From: Entamoeba invadens IP1
Lineage: Eukaryota > Evosea > Mastigamoebida > Endamoebidae
Direction of reading: 5' to 3'
Length of the DNA: 64,000 nucleotides
Assembly (NCBI RefSeq): GCF_000330505.1
Contig: NW_004191777.1
Location: 122,527 to 186,526, forward strand
The position numbers and the translations under genes are program-made. The notes under the pieces were generated by a model that did not search any database, had not been told where the DNA came from, and saw only the letters and a program-made list of their open reading frames with translations. Positions 1-10,751 of this stretch are shown here, piece by piece (the stretch's first letter is position 1; each line of letters begins with the position of its first letter).

Positions 1-3000
1 ATTTCCAATTTCTTTTTCTTTGTTGGTTCTGGAAATTCGAGTTCAGTGTTTTCCGTTGTGGTTGTTTCGCTCTGATTAAAATTGATTTCAATAGGTTTTG
101 TTATGTCTGTCGTGGGTGGAATCGACGCTTTTGTTTTCTCTTCTTTAATGACTGTAGGCATTATCATCTTTTGGTGTTCTACGACAACTGGCTTGATTTC
201 TGTACGTGTCTGTATATCTTTAATTGCTTTTACATCGTCGACTATTATAACTGGTAATGGGACTTCTTCCATTTTCTTTTCGAGAGGACGTTCACTTGTT
301 GGTAAAAGGGGGTGTTCTACATTAGTAGGTTCTTCCTCCATCTTTCCTTTGGCCTTTTCTATCTCAGTAATTAGTTTCTGTGGTAAATGCATTGGACTCT
401 TTTGTTGTCCTATTTCCTCAACTTCCATCTTTTGAGGAGTTCCATTGTTATCACTTGGTGCAGGTTCTTTTGTTTTTTCATTTTCAATATTCAACTTCTT
501 CTCCTTCTCCTCTTTCTTTCTTCTTTTCTCTGCATTTTTGGATTCAGTTTTTAAAAGTGCAAACACTTTTTTCTTTCTTTCAACTTCGTTGATAAGCGGT
601 GAGTGCTTCTTTGGTGGTTTAATATTCTTTTCTATCATCTCGTCCTTTGCTTTTAACGTCTTCTTAAGCTCAGTTGTCTTCTTTTCAAACAACTCAAGTT
701 CACTTGGTTTGTTGTCGTCAGTATACATCTTAATAACATTCCCCTCTTTGACCTTTTTGCCACCGTTGACATTCCGTTGTTCTATGTCAATCACTGGTAT
801 ATCTTTCTTTGATTTTTTCTTTTTTACACTTTCTTCGTTCTTCTTTTGTTGTTTTGGTTTCTTCAATTGAAGAACTTCTATTTCACTATCTGAGTCCTCG
901 CTTCCACTCACTGTTTCTTTAATAGTCTTTTTCTTTGTTTTTGTCTTCTTTTCTGGTTTTGTTTCTCTATGAATGGGTTTTGAATCATTTTGTTTTTCAA
1001 TACCATCAGATTGTTGTAAAGATTGATACGCAGGTGTACCAGTTGAAATTTCACCTCTTTTGTCTTCCACAAATTCAATTTTGTTCTTATCACCTGTGTC
1101 GTTTTTCAGCTCGTTTTTATAGTCATTCGGCTTGAACATCATAAATGAATCCGGTTGTTGAATGATGTCATCAAACTCAAGAATCAGTCTGTTTTTAGTT
1201 AACCAATTGATGTAATCTTCCCACACCTTAACTTGTCTTAGCGTTTTGATATTTCCTACAACACATAATGCCCGTTTAGCTCGAGTGATCGCTACATTTA
1301 GTCTCCTTTCATCTTCAACAAAGCCAATCCCATTATGTTCAGAACTTCTTACACAAGACATGATCACTATATCAAACTCTCTTCCTTGGAAACCATCCAC
1401 TGTATTCACTAATACATTTAATGACTTCGCAACTTCATTTTGTTCAATTGCTTTCTTCACATCTAAAACTTGTTTTCTGTATGGCGTGATAATCCCTATA
1501 TCCCAATGAACACACTCAACGTTCTTACTTATTTCTGTTAATAGAAAAACTACGGCTTTCACTTCCTCTGTATTAAATAAAGATGACTCCTTCCCAAGCC
1601 TATCCTCTTTCCCACAAACATTTAAAAATAACACTGAATTGGAAACAGAATTGATCTTCTCGATTTTAACACCATCAGCCAACCTCCCTTCATAAAATTC
1701 GTTCGATGGAAACTCACGAATTTTTGATTCCATTCGGTATTGCTGTGTCAGTAACGTTACATTTAATCCACACTCTAATAATCTTTCAAAAAGACTTTTG
1801 TTGTACTTGTACGTAATAGATTTAGGCGACAAAACAGTCGAAGGAAGCTGCTTCTGATCTCCAATCATGATACACCTCTCCACCCCATATTTCAGTGGAA
1901 TTAATGCAGAAACCTCAACGCATTGGACAGCTTCATCGATGATACAAGTCTCAATCTTTCCAAATAAGTGTTGTTGTAGAGTGTCGCACCCAGCACTATT
2001 TAACGTACAACATATCACATCACAATTACTAATAATATCTATAGTAACAGAATGTTTCATTGCACAAATTTTATTTTGCAAATCGTCCTTTTGTTTCAGT
2101 AAAAGTGCAAGTCCTGACTTCAATTTGTCTTTGTTAATTTTTGCATTTGTTGCCAATGCATTTTTAAGTTTCTCTTTCAATTCGTTGATTTTTTTGTCCA
2201 AGTATTCTAAAGACATTTCCCCTCTGCGCTCAATTTCTTTGCCGACGAGGTTTTCAAGAACTAAATCCTTTATTTCTGGATTTGTTAATGTTGGCGTCCC
2301 AACTCGAACTATTTTCACAGACTTCTTCTCACCATTTTCATCGTACACTCCCATCTTGAGTAATTTCATAATAATTCCGTCGATGGCCGCATTTGATGGG
2401 GAACATATTAACACTCTTTCATGATGTGACTCGCTACTTTTTGAAAAAACTGAAGAAGAATTTCCATACAAAATAACACCAATAATACCACAGAGAGTCA
2501 TAGTTTTACCTGTCCCTGGTGGTCCTTGAATTAAAGAAAACCCTGATTTTGCAAGTGACCTAAACATGGCGTGTATCTGTGAGTCGTTGAACTCCTTTTT
2601 GTTTCTGAGCATTCGTTCGTATTTAATCGACATTGGTCTAAAATACGTTGGTTTGTAGCTCTGTGGGTTGAGCACTTGTTTTTGGAGTTTAAGTTCTGTT
2701 ATTTCGTTCAACGCGATGAACTCTCGAAGTGGGCTCAGAACGGTACCAATTCGTCGGATAAATAATGGCTGTTTAGGTTGTATTGAGTTGAAGAAATCGT
2801 TTGATTCTATTGAACCATCTGTAATAAATTTCATTAAGAATTGGCCGTTGCCATATTCAGTTTTTTTCACAAAAAGTGCTGTTTTGCAATTATTTTTAGG
2901 GTATGTCTTGGTTTTGAAAAATTGTGTACTCGCAACAAAGAAGTCAAAATCGGAAAAGTCGTTTTGAAAGCGACATTCAATAGTAACATAGACTTCGACG

Positions 3001-3421
3001 TTTTGTGGTGATGATTTCATGGATACCACTTTCACCTTATACACATTTTCATTCTCTTTCTCGTTGATATTCTTTTCAATGGAAGATCGACACTCATCAA
3101 ACACAAAAGGTTTCAGTGTAGAAATGTACTGATCAGTGTTCGTGTACACATTAAGAGGTGCGACAGTAAAAGATGGAAGAGCGGTGAATGGGTACACTTG
3201 CTTCAGAACAAAATTCGCAAATTCGTTCTCGAGTTGTTGTATTCTATGCGTTGGTGCTACAACCCATTGTTCGCTTTTCGGAGCGTCTGGAACAAAGGCT
3301 TCACTTTTTTGACATGTTTCCAAAGTCTCTTGTTTCGCGTCTTTCATTTTTTGAACGTCTTTACACAAATCTTCAAACACATCAGAGCTCTCAGAGTTGT
3401 TGTCTTCGCTTCTTTGTGACA
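1..3421 (-). CDS. Sen1/senataxin-like SF1 RNA/DNA helicase (3' end outside window)
   Basis: An open frame of about 1140 codons starts at the ATG at 3419-3421 and runs off the left edge, so the C-terminus is missing. SF1B helicase motifs appear in order: Walker A GPPGTGKT (about residue 298), motif II IIDEAVQ (about 490), motif III GDQKQLP, QYRM (about 559), GFQGREFD (about 675) and RRLNVAITRAK (about 705-717). The phrase around motif II and III (ALIPLKYG..RCIMIGD) is typical of Sen1 rather than UPF1, and no UPF1-type Cys/His domain is seen. Motif II reads DEAV rather than DEAA. After motif VI comes a tail of at least 400 residues rich in Lys, Glu and Pro that looks disordered. Family knowledge: Sen1 helicases resolve RNA-DNA hybrids and act in transcription termination in the nucleus. 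That role here is inferred. The next gene upstream, RasGEF, is on the same strand and separated by about 250 bp. Confidence 0.88.
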
Positions 3422-3673
3422 TTGATTATTTCAGTTTTTCAGGTTTGAACTCCTCAATTATTAAAGCTTGTAGTAATAATTTAAATTATAATACATACTA
3501 CAAAAAACTATTAATATATTAATCAAATAACTTGAATATTAACAAAAGTAACACAGTTTTGATACAGACAGACAACAAAAATAGAAATGGCTTATTTGTA
3601 GTTTTCAAATCTATACCGAATAGTAAAACCTAATTAAAAAGTTGAAACAAATGAAATAAGTCACGAGCCTTTA

Positions 3674-6302
3674 CTATGAGTCGTCGCAAAGTTTCGACAC
3701 CTGAAGTTGGCACGACTCTTCCGTCTGGTTATTTCCGACGATTGGCAAGTAAGTTGGATTTGCTAAGATGACGAAGAGTGGTTCAGTTGGGATGAACCCA
3801 TAGTCGTTGTTTTTAAACCTCAAAAATTTGTTAACTTCATCGAGTATTTGCTCCTTTTGTTGTGCGTTAATGAACAAGTTTGTGCTTGGGTACTTCTGTG
3901 TGATTGACCGAATCTCTTTAAGCAAAGGAGAGCTGCAAGTTAGAATCCATTTAACTATTAAATAATAATAATAACAATTTATTATAAAAATAGAATGGAA
4001 CAAACATGTATGGGACACAATAATCTTTCACTTTGTCTAACGCACTTTTATATCCCTTGAATGAGTATGTACTAAACCCAAAGTTTTTCGTGATATCAGC
4101 AATGTGTTTCATTGGAGAATTGACTGCCTTCACAGTCATCCCAAGGCGTTGCACCGTCTCAAGTTCAAACCCTTTGCAAATACCAGCAAGTGACTGGAAG
4201 TTGTTGAGTTGTTCAAGTTCAAGAGCAATGTCTATCATCTTCTGGAACATCGCCACTCGATTTTTGAAATCAGCAAAAATCAGAATCATCGAAGACGTCC
4301 AATTTGCAACTTCGTCAATTCGGTCGATCATCTGTGCAACATGAGAGTATCTGCACACCCTATTCTTCTTGTGTATTTCGGGAATGTTCTCAAGAAACTC
4401 CGAGGGTTTAGTGTTTTTATACACTCCAAAGTCGATGACTGTCATTTGTCGGGCTATTTCTTTAGGGTCACACGATATGAAAAATTCGATTGGGAATATC
4501 GGCTCGTCTGGGATAAAAAAGTTGATAGGGGGAATGAGTAGTCCCGCAATATTCAAGTCTCTAATAGTTGCTTTCCTCTGATATTGCACCTTGAGTTCGA
4601 GTGCTTTTGTGTCTTTCAATGGTGTCAAAAAGTCGTACAATATCTTCCCTGCCTCAAGCCCTAAATCTCCAAACGATTTATAAATAATTATCTCAACAAC
4701 ATTCATCACATTCTCCTTTACCTTTGCATCTCCAACGTTATACGCTTTCACCGTTTTCTCAATAAATTCTTTAGAAGACATCATTGACCCAAAGGATGCA
4801 ACCATCAATTCCGCAAAGTTTTGGTCTGTCGTCGATGTCATTCTGTCAATAAATCCACCGACGTTCCCAGAGACAACATGGTTCTTTTGTACAATCACTT
4901 CTGGGTTCCCAGTAAATGTCGTTGGTACTCTTTCTGCTTTCTTTAAAGCAACTATTACTCTTGTTTGGTCGTAAAACATTATCAAAAGTTGAGAGACGTT
5001 CATCATGAGCATGACAACCTCAACTAGACAAGCCTTTTCTAAACAAAGCTTCTTCGAGATGTTGAATTTTTTCGACTCCTCCTTCTTCTTGTCGTCTTTC
5101 TTCTTTTTCACTTCGGTCACTTCCTCTCCGAGTTTTCCAATTTCCTTTGGCTTTAAATGAGCAGCAGCGTGTGCGATCATTAAAGCATACGACACACTCA
5201 TTTTAAGGCGCAATGCAGTTTCTCTAATAATCTCCTCCAAATCTCCAGGTCTAAACTCGTCTTTAATGTCATTCACATTTTCAATTTCTTTTGTTAGTGC
5301 TTGTATGTTCACTTCATTCTGATTTGCAAGTAATGTCTTTATTATATTGTAATACCCAGATAATTCATTTTCGTATGTGTCGTACACTTTTTGTTCTCTC
5401 AGCGCAGAAAGTCTTTTCAACAAGTCCACTACGTTCCCACCAAAGGCTGTGAGAGAGTCCAATGTCTGGACACACATATCGAAAAAGTCTTCCGAGTAAT
5501 CAATATGTGGTTTACCCAACATAACGGCACTCAAACATATCGCATCTTCCATAGCAACCGCAAAGTCCGCAACTTTCCGAGTGATGTTGATGAACGTTGT
5601 TTTCTCACATTCTTCGATCTTTGCACGCTCTTCGTCAGACCCAATACTTTCTTCCTCCACAATGGGTTCCAATGTGAATAGTCTCGAAGTCACTTTAAAG
5701 AGTGTCGATGTTTTTCTCAGTACCGCGGAGTTCACATCAAATGTTTTGAGGAGATTCTCGACGTCATTAGTTTTACAGTCGGTGTCAAGTTGGTTCTCCA
5801 ACGACGCCACAAGTTCCTTGACAGTTGTTTCAAACGAGGGCTTTTCAAATTCTTCAGTCCTTGAGATCTTTTCGATTTCTCTGGCAATCGAGTCGATGAT
5901 GAATTGTTTTCTTATTTCAATGACATTATACAATGGTTCATTATCACCAAGTTTTGTAGTGAGAGCTTTTTGCCGTCGTAAAGTCATTTCATAATTTCCC
6001 TTTTTCTCCTTTTTCATTTTCGATGACGTGTTAAAGACTTTCCGCATCTCGACATTGTTCTTCACCGTTTCAAAGTACTTCTTTATTTCTATTATATCCA
6101 TCATCCGCTGATCAATGTTCACTTCCCCCAACATCTCTCGCTTGATCTGGGATATCTCTTTGTTCACTTTTTCGACCTGCGCTTGAAGTTCTTCTTTTTC
6201 TTTGTACAACTGTTGGAAAGGAACACTCATCAAATAGTCCTTTTTCAAGTTCCATGTATTAACAATTATAGCCATATAAAAACCAGTTATTTTGGGAGTC
6301 AT
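3674..6302 (-). CDS. Ras-type guanine nucleotide exchange factor (REM + CDC25 domains), two exons
   Basis: Predicted as complement(join(3674..3932,4006..6302)), 851 residues. Residues 20-60 form a coiled coil. Residues about 465-560 resemble the REM (RasGEF_N) module. Residues about 600-840 match the CDC25 catalytic fold, with EIARQMTVIDF, a wall of hydrophobic helices including ELEQLNNFQSLAGI, and RLGMT. The unspliced frame ends in an implausible tail just after VPYM. Splicing the 73-nt intron 3933-4005 (donor GTTTGT, acceptor TTGCAG, phase 2) restores a CDC25-like end, VPYISPLLKEI, and a C-terminus ending CDDS. An earlier TAG acceptor at 3955 would put a stop at once and is rejected. Function by family: loads GTP on a Ras/Rap GTPase at membranes; the substrate cannot be read from sequence. 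A further in-frame ATG (about 6230) could be the real start. Confidence 0.82.
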
Positions 6303-6433
6303 TTGACCCTTTTATTTCTATTGTTTTATTACCAATAATCTATGGCATATATTCCTTTATTATTGGCTATATCTTTGCTAATCAAAAGAAGGGTTTTGTT
6401 TTTTTCTCTCGACTTGTCTAAAGTGATTCATTC

Positions 6434-6467
6434 AAAAAAATAACTTTTTGTAAAAAGTTATTTTTTT
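6434..6467. repeat. Perfect hairpin, 16-bp arms, 2-nt loop
   Basis: The left arm 6434-6449 (A7 then TAACTTTTT) is exactly complementary to 6452-6467, with GT between them. A degraded further copy of the same words follows to about 6495. It lies 130 bp upstream of the RasGEF start. It may be chance in AT-rich DNA or a mobile-element relic. Confidence 0.6.
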
Positions 6468-6869
6468 ACAAATAACTTTTGTAAAAAAATTATTTGCTGT
6501 ATCATCATGATGAAAATATTATAAAAATATTATAAATTAATAAATTACAAATATCATATATTTGTAATTATGTATTATAAAATAACTATAATATATTAAT
6601 AATTGTAAAACATTTTTTCAAATGAAAAAAAGGAGTTTGATTGTTTTTTTATTAAATTCAGTTGAAATACTTATAAAAAATAGTTTTATTGTTATTGTTA
6701 GTTTTTTAATTAATTTTATTATAAATTATTAAAATATATGGTTTATTTTAGAGAAATTATCACCCAATTAATCGTTTATAAATATTTATGTTCTTCACTT
6801 GCTATCCACGTCTTTACGTTTCAAATTAGTTTCTCATTGTGTTTGTAGCCAATATATATTATTATTGTT

Positions 6870-6969
6870 NNNNNNNNNNNNNNNNNNNNNNNNNNNNNNN
6901 NNNNNNNNNNNNNNNNNNNNNNNNNNNNNNNNNNNNNNNNNNNNNNNNNNNNNNNNNNNNNNNNNNNNN
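6870..6969. other. Assembly gap (100 N)
   Basis: Exactly 100 consecutive N, the usual placeholder for a scaffold gap of unknown size. True distances across this point are therefore uncertain. Confidence 0.98.
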
Positions 6970-9427
6970 CCTAATCAACTCCGTTTTAGTTGGGGTTCCT
7001 TCGATTTTTTTAAGATTTATTCAAGAGTGAAACTTAATTGAAATACTCGTTACATCCACCCTTTTTATATTTTATATACAGTCTCCATTTCAAGACTTAC
7101 AATTTTCATTTTTTTTTATTTACGAGTGCCTAAACCAATACAACCTCTATTTTGTTGTAAAGTCTCATTGTTTCAAATAAGTCGACTTTAAGTCTTTCAC
7201 TATTTCGTCAACATAAGCTTTTTGTATATTTCAATTGAAAGGTTTTTACAAAATGTGAAAAGCAACCTTACTTTATGAGCATCTTGATGATGGTTATAAC
7301 ACTCAAATGGACTAAGGCTAAAAAATACAATTTTTCGAATAATTCATAACCAAATTTATTTTGTTTGTTTTTAAGTGCTAACACTTAGTTAGCTGAAAAC
7401 CAAATTTTAATTAAAATAATAACAATACCAAAAAATGCCTTCTTTAAAAAAATTATAGCCAAAAGTAATTAAAAAATTTTTTTCAATTCTTAAATATTGT
7501 CTATTTAATAATAACATAGTAATTAATTATAATACAATGAAGTGATAATAAATTCCAACACATTTTCGTAAACCAACAATACCAGTCAAGAGTGTTTCTT
7601 TTTCCATAATCAAAAATAATAAGCATCTATTTGTTGTAAAGTAGAATGTGAAATTATATATTTTTAATATTGCAAGTTATTTAAATTAAATATAGGTTTT
7701 AATTCCACAAACAATCCAAGTTCAAGAATATATTTTATAAATGACAAACCAGTTATCTATTTGTTGTATCACAAATATACATTATTGACTGCAGTTATTT
7801 TATAATAAAATTATTATAACAACTAGAATTGTTGTTTTTTGAAATAGAAATAGGAAAAAAAGTATTTATAAATTTTTTCTACTCGTTTTTAGTTGGTATT
7901 TTCATAATGTGTATAGTTTAAATAGTATTATAATAATTAAAAATATTGTTGTCAAAAAACAAAGGTTGAGTATAAAAAGAAAAAAATAAGTCATCTAATC
8001 GCCACAATGATGAAAAATTTGAATGATTCACCATGATTGTTCGATACTTTTCTGAGTGGTCTATATCATTAAATTAAATTCTTTTGCTTAGTCATAGTCA
8101 GTAACTTAGCACTTAATGTTTTGTTACTGTATTGAAAGCAAAGAGTGATAATAATAATAATTATTATTAAACCCAACAAGTATTTATTCAAAATCAATTA
8201 ATAAATTTGTCATTATTATATGATAATACAATAACAAGAATTATTTAAGTATGTAAAAATGTTATTTGTTTTTCCTATCAAAGACTATTAATCAATTATT
8301 TAGACTGAAGGCAAATTTGCTCAAATTGTCAAGTTATTGATTCAGTGAATAGTTAAATAGCAATTAAAATAAAAACTATATTTTATTATTATAAAGAAAT
8401 TTTAATTTATTATATTATTAACTATTAAAATAGTAAATTATATTTTAAAGCGAGTTACTTATATATAAGTGAGTCAAAAAGCTTAGAAATGAGTCATTTT
8501 TTCACAAGTGAGTTTAAAAGTGAGAATTTAGTTATTCAAGTCTCTTTTGAAACACAAAAAGCAACACATTACAGCAAGATTGCAAAAATAAATGTTTTGT
8601 TGTGTGCACTTATGTAAAATAACACATTACCATTTATGAGCTCTTAAAACACACACAGGTTGAGTTACCAAAGATTTGTCATCATGTTTAGGATGAAAAG
8701 TATATTCAAAGTTGGTACATTGTATATCATTCAGACTTAATCCAAATTGAACAATTTCAATGTTATCATTGATACAAATAAATCAATTCCATTACTTGAA
8801 TTGTAATTCAAATTTTAATTGTTGTCTGTTGAAACAACAAAAACAATTGCAATAGATTGACAATGAACATTTAACTTCATTATTATAAAAAAACTTACAT
8901 AATTTGTGAAAATAATTAATACATTAGAATATAACTACACATCTCAACCACTTTAACAATTTAAATCATCAATCAATACAGTTTATGTCAGTCGTTCTCA
9001 CACCATGTTTTGTAAATTACGATTATTAAACAAATTAACAACAAAAAATATGGTTTTATTCAACAAAATACAAACAAATATTAATAATTTTTTATTTTGG
9101 AATTTGTTTCGTCATCAATAGATATTCTTCAGGTTTACTCTAGTCACCAACCATAACCAAAGTGAAAGGGTGGTGTTGTTACTGAGCCACAAGCAAGAAT
9201 TAAACAAAAATAAAACATGGGGCTATTATTTGTTATATTAAAAAAGAGACCGGGGTGCTTATTATCACATCTTAAACACCACTAAAATTGTTTTTTTACT
9301 AATTATCAATTCTAATGTTTGGATTGGATGATAGAAGGATATACTTGGATAATAAACTATAAGTTATAGTTTACTGTATTATAAAGTATGTTATAATTTA
9401 TAGGGGTGTGTATCACTACTCCACGAA

Positions 9428-9437
9428 TATATAAAGC
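9428..9437 (+). promoter_or_regulatory. TATA element of small ORF
   Basis: TATATAAAGC lies 22-31 bp before the ATG at 9460, the spacing seen in Entamoeba promoters with very short 5' leaders. It is the main argument that the 63-residue frame is a gene. Confidence 0.45.
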
Positions 9438-9459
9438 GTGTCACATCTTCAACAATTAA

Positions 9460-9651
9460 ATGTCACTTCTTACAACCAAAGTTGTGAAACATACGTCTCT
9501 TATGCTGGAAGAGGATGAATCAAAGAAAAATCAATTCGCGCACAGACTGTCTCGCAAATCTCTTGAAAATGAACTAATTGTCACCGCTCCTCGAAGAACC
9601 ATTTACACCCGTTATTCGAAAAGTGTTTTATTACACCTGAAAGATTTTTGA
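9460..9651 (+). CDS. Small basic hypothetical protein, 63 aa
   Basis: I do not recognise this protein. It has no signal peptide or membrane segment. It is hydrophilic, with many Lys, Arg and Ser, and has two arginine-rich patches (HRLSRKS and APRRTIYTRYSK) that could be phosphorylation or nucleic-acid contact sites. It sits alone between a gene-poor spacer and a secreted-protein gene on the same strand. The support is the TATA element at the right distance, a clear ATG, and base composition less AT-rich than its surroundings. The small ORF at 41280 has the same layout of promoter and size but no clear sequence similarity. Confidence 0.45.
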   Translation: MSLLTTKVVKHTSLMLEEDESKKNQFAHRLSRKSLENELIVTAPRRTIYTRYSKSVLLHLKDF

Positions 9652-9861
9652 CTTTTGCGAACTTATTGTTGTTTATTGTCGTATTAAAATTATTTATTGT
9701 AACTTTACTATTTAAATAGTTTATATTGTTGTTATGCTAAAAACAGAAAACTATTTCTAAAGTTTTAAGCAAAAAGTTAGAAAGTCTTATTATTAAAAAA
9801 ATATAATAAATTAAAACCAATAATTCAGTTTTAAAAAAAAGTTTGACTTTTTTATTGGACT

Positions 9862-9913
9862 TGAACTAGACACAAGAAAGTGAACAAAAAAAGTAAATGT
9901 AGTGTATTAAAGG
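9862..9913 (+). promoter_or_regulatory. Core promoter: GAAC-like and TATA elements
   Basis: TTGAACTAG near 9861-9869 resembles the Entamoeba GAAC element. GTATTAAAGG at 9904-9913 matches the GTATTTAAA(G/C) TATA consensus with one base missing. The start codon of the secreted protein is at 9938. Confidence 0.5.
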
Positions 9914-9937
9914 AACTCGGCCCATGCCAAACAACAG

Positions 9938-10552
9938 ATGATCAGTTTAGTGATATTAGTTATCGGTGTAAATTCATACACAATGTTTGATGGAAAAGAA
10001 TTTCTCGACTCGTGGGCGCTGCTCAACACGGCTGGGACAGACATCGAGTTGCAGAAGAACTCTACAACCAACTTTCTTGCTGCGACGTTGAGGACTTGGG
10101 ACACAATCAGAGTTCAGAGATCGTCACCAATGCAGACAGGCGGACAGAATTTCTTTTCATTTGAGGTGTACTATGTCTCTGACAGGGTCAAAACTATGAG
10201 ATTCAGAACCAGACTCTTCTCTGAGGAGTACAACCAGCAGACAGAGACCGAACTCAAACCATATGACTACATAGTAAAGTCGGGTGTCGCAACACGTGTC
10301 TACGTCCCATTGACAATTGCCGATGAAAAGGGAACACTCCAGACCTTCTCCATTCAGCGCATTGAAGTGACTGACCTCCCAATCGACTTCAAAATCACAA
10401 CCATCGACCTACAGGCCGAGGGAGTACCAACCACCAACAAAGATGTTGTTGATGTCTCAGATGATTCTTCTGCAAATGAAAAAGAGTCTAAAGAAGCCGC
10501 GCCATCCTTGTTAGTTGCTCTGGTTGCTCTTTTAATCGCTCTTTACTTCTAA
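9938..10552 (+). CDS. Secreted, probably GPI-anchored surface protein, 204 aa
   Basis: I do not recognise a named family. Residues 1-13 are hydrophobic and look like a signal peptide. Residues about 15-165 are a single soluble domain rich in beta-type sequence, without cysteine. Residues about 166-187 are Ser/Glu/Lys-rich, and the last 17 residues are purely hydrophobic with no cytoplasmic tail. That is the pattern of a GPI attachment signal, or less likely a tail anchor. Codon choice is GC-rich compared with the flanks, which suggests decent expression. A short overlapping upstream ATG at 9924 is out of frame and probably near or before the transcription start. Role unknown; a cell-surface location is inferred. 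Confidence 0.7.
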   Translation: MISLVILVIGVNSYTMFDGKEFLDSWALLNTAGTDIELQKNSTTNFLAATLRTWDTIRVQRSSPMQTGGQNFFSFEVYYVSDRVKTMRFRTRLFSEEYNQQTETELKPYDYIVKSGVATRVYVPLTIADEKGTLQTFSIQRIEVTDLPIDFKITTIDLQAEGVPTTNKDVVDVSDDSSANEKESKEAAPSLLVALVALLIALYF

Positions 10553-10751
10553 TTGACTTTTTACTGTTAGTGTTATTTGTTGTATTGAAATATACATAAA
10601 ATTAAAAATATTTTTAAATGATCAAAAATCAATTGTTTTATTATTAAACCTACATATAAAAACAACCATAAAATGGTCGTATACTTGGGTTTGAAGTTGT
10701 TTATGTGGTAATTAATAAACTAAATTCAATTTTATTTATTTACTTGCTCAT

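Larger units (their letters stand above)
6303..9459. other. AT-rich spacer with assembly gap, no gene seen
   Basis: About 3.1 kb of very AT-rich DNA without an open frame that looks coding on either strand. It contains a run of 100 N at 6870-6969, a near-perfect hairpin at 6434-6467 and several short self-complementary stretches such as 8143-8170. Short apparent frames that run across the gap are artefacts of the N run. No tRNA or rRNA was recognised. Confidence 0.6.

Noticed and set aside
82..870. Three plus-strand frames of 70-141 codons
   Set aside because: They are antisense to the Lys/Glu-rich tail of the Sen1-like helicase and consist of Phe/Ser runs expected from its complement.
3955..4005. 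Shorter 51-nt RasGEF intron ending TAG
   Set aside because: It creates an immediate stop codon after the junction; the TTGCAG acceptor restores the domain.
6799..7041. Frames across the N run
   Set aside because: They exist only because the gap of unknown bases has no stop codons.
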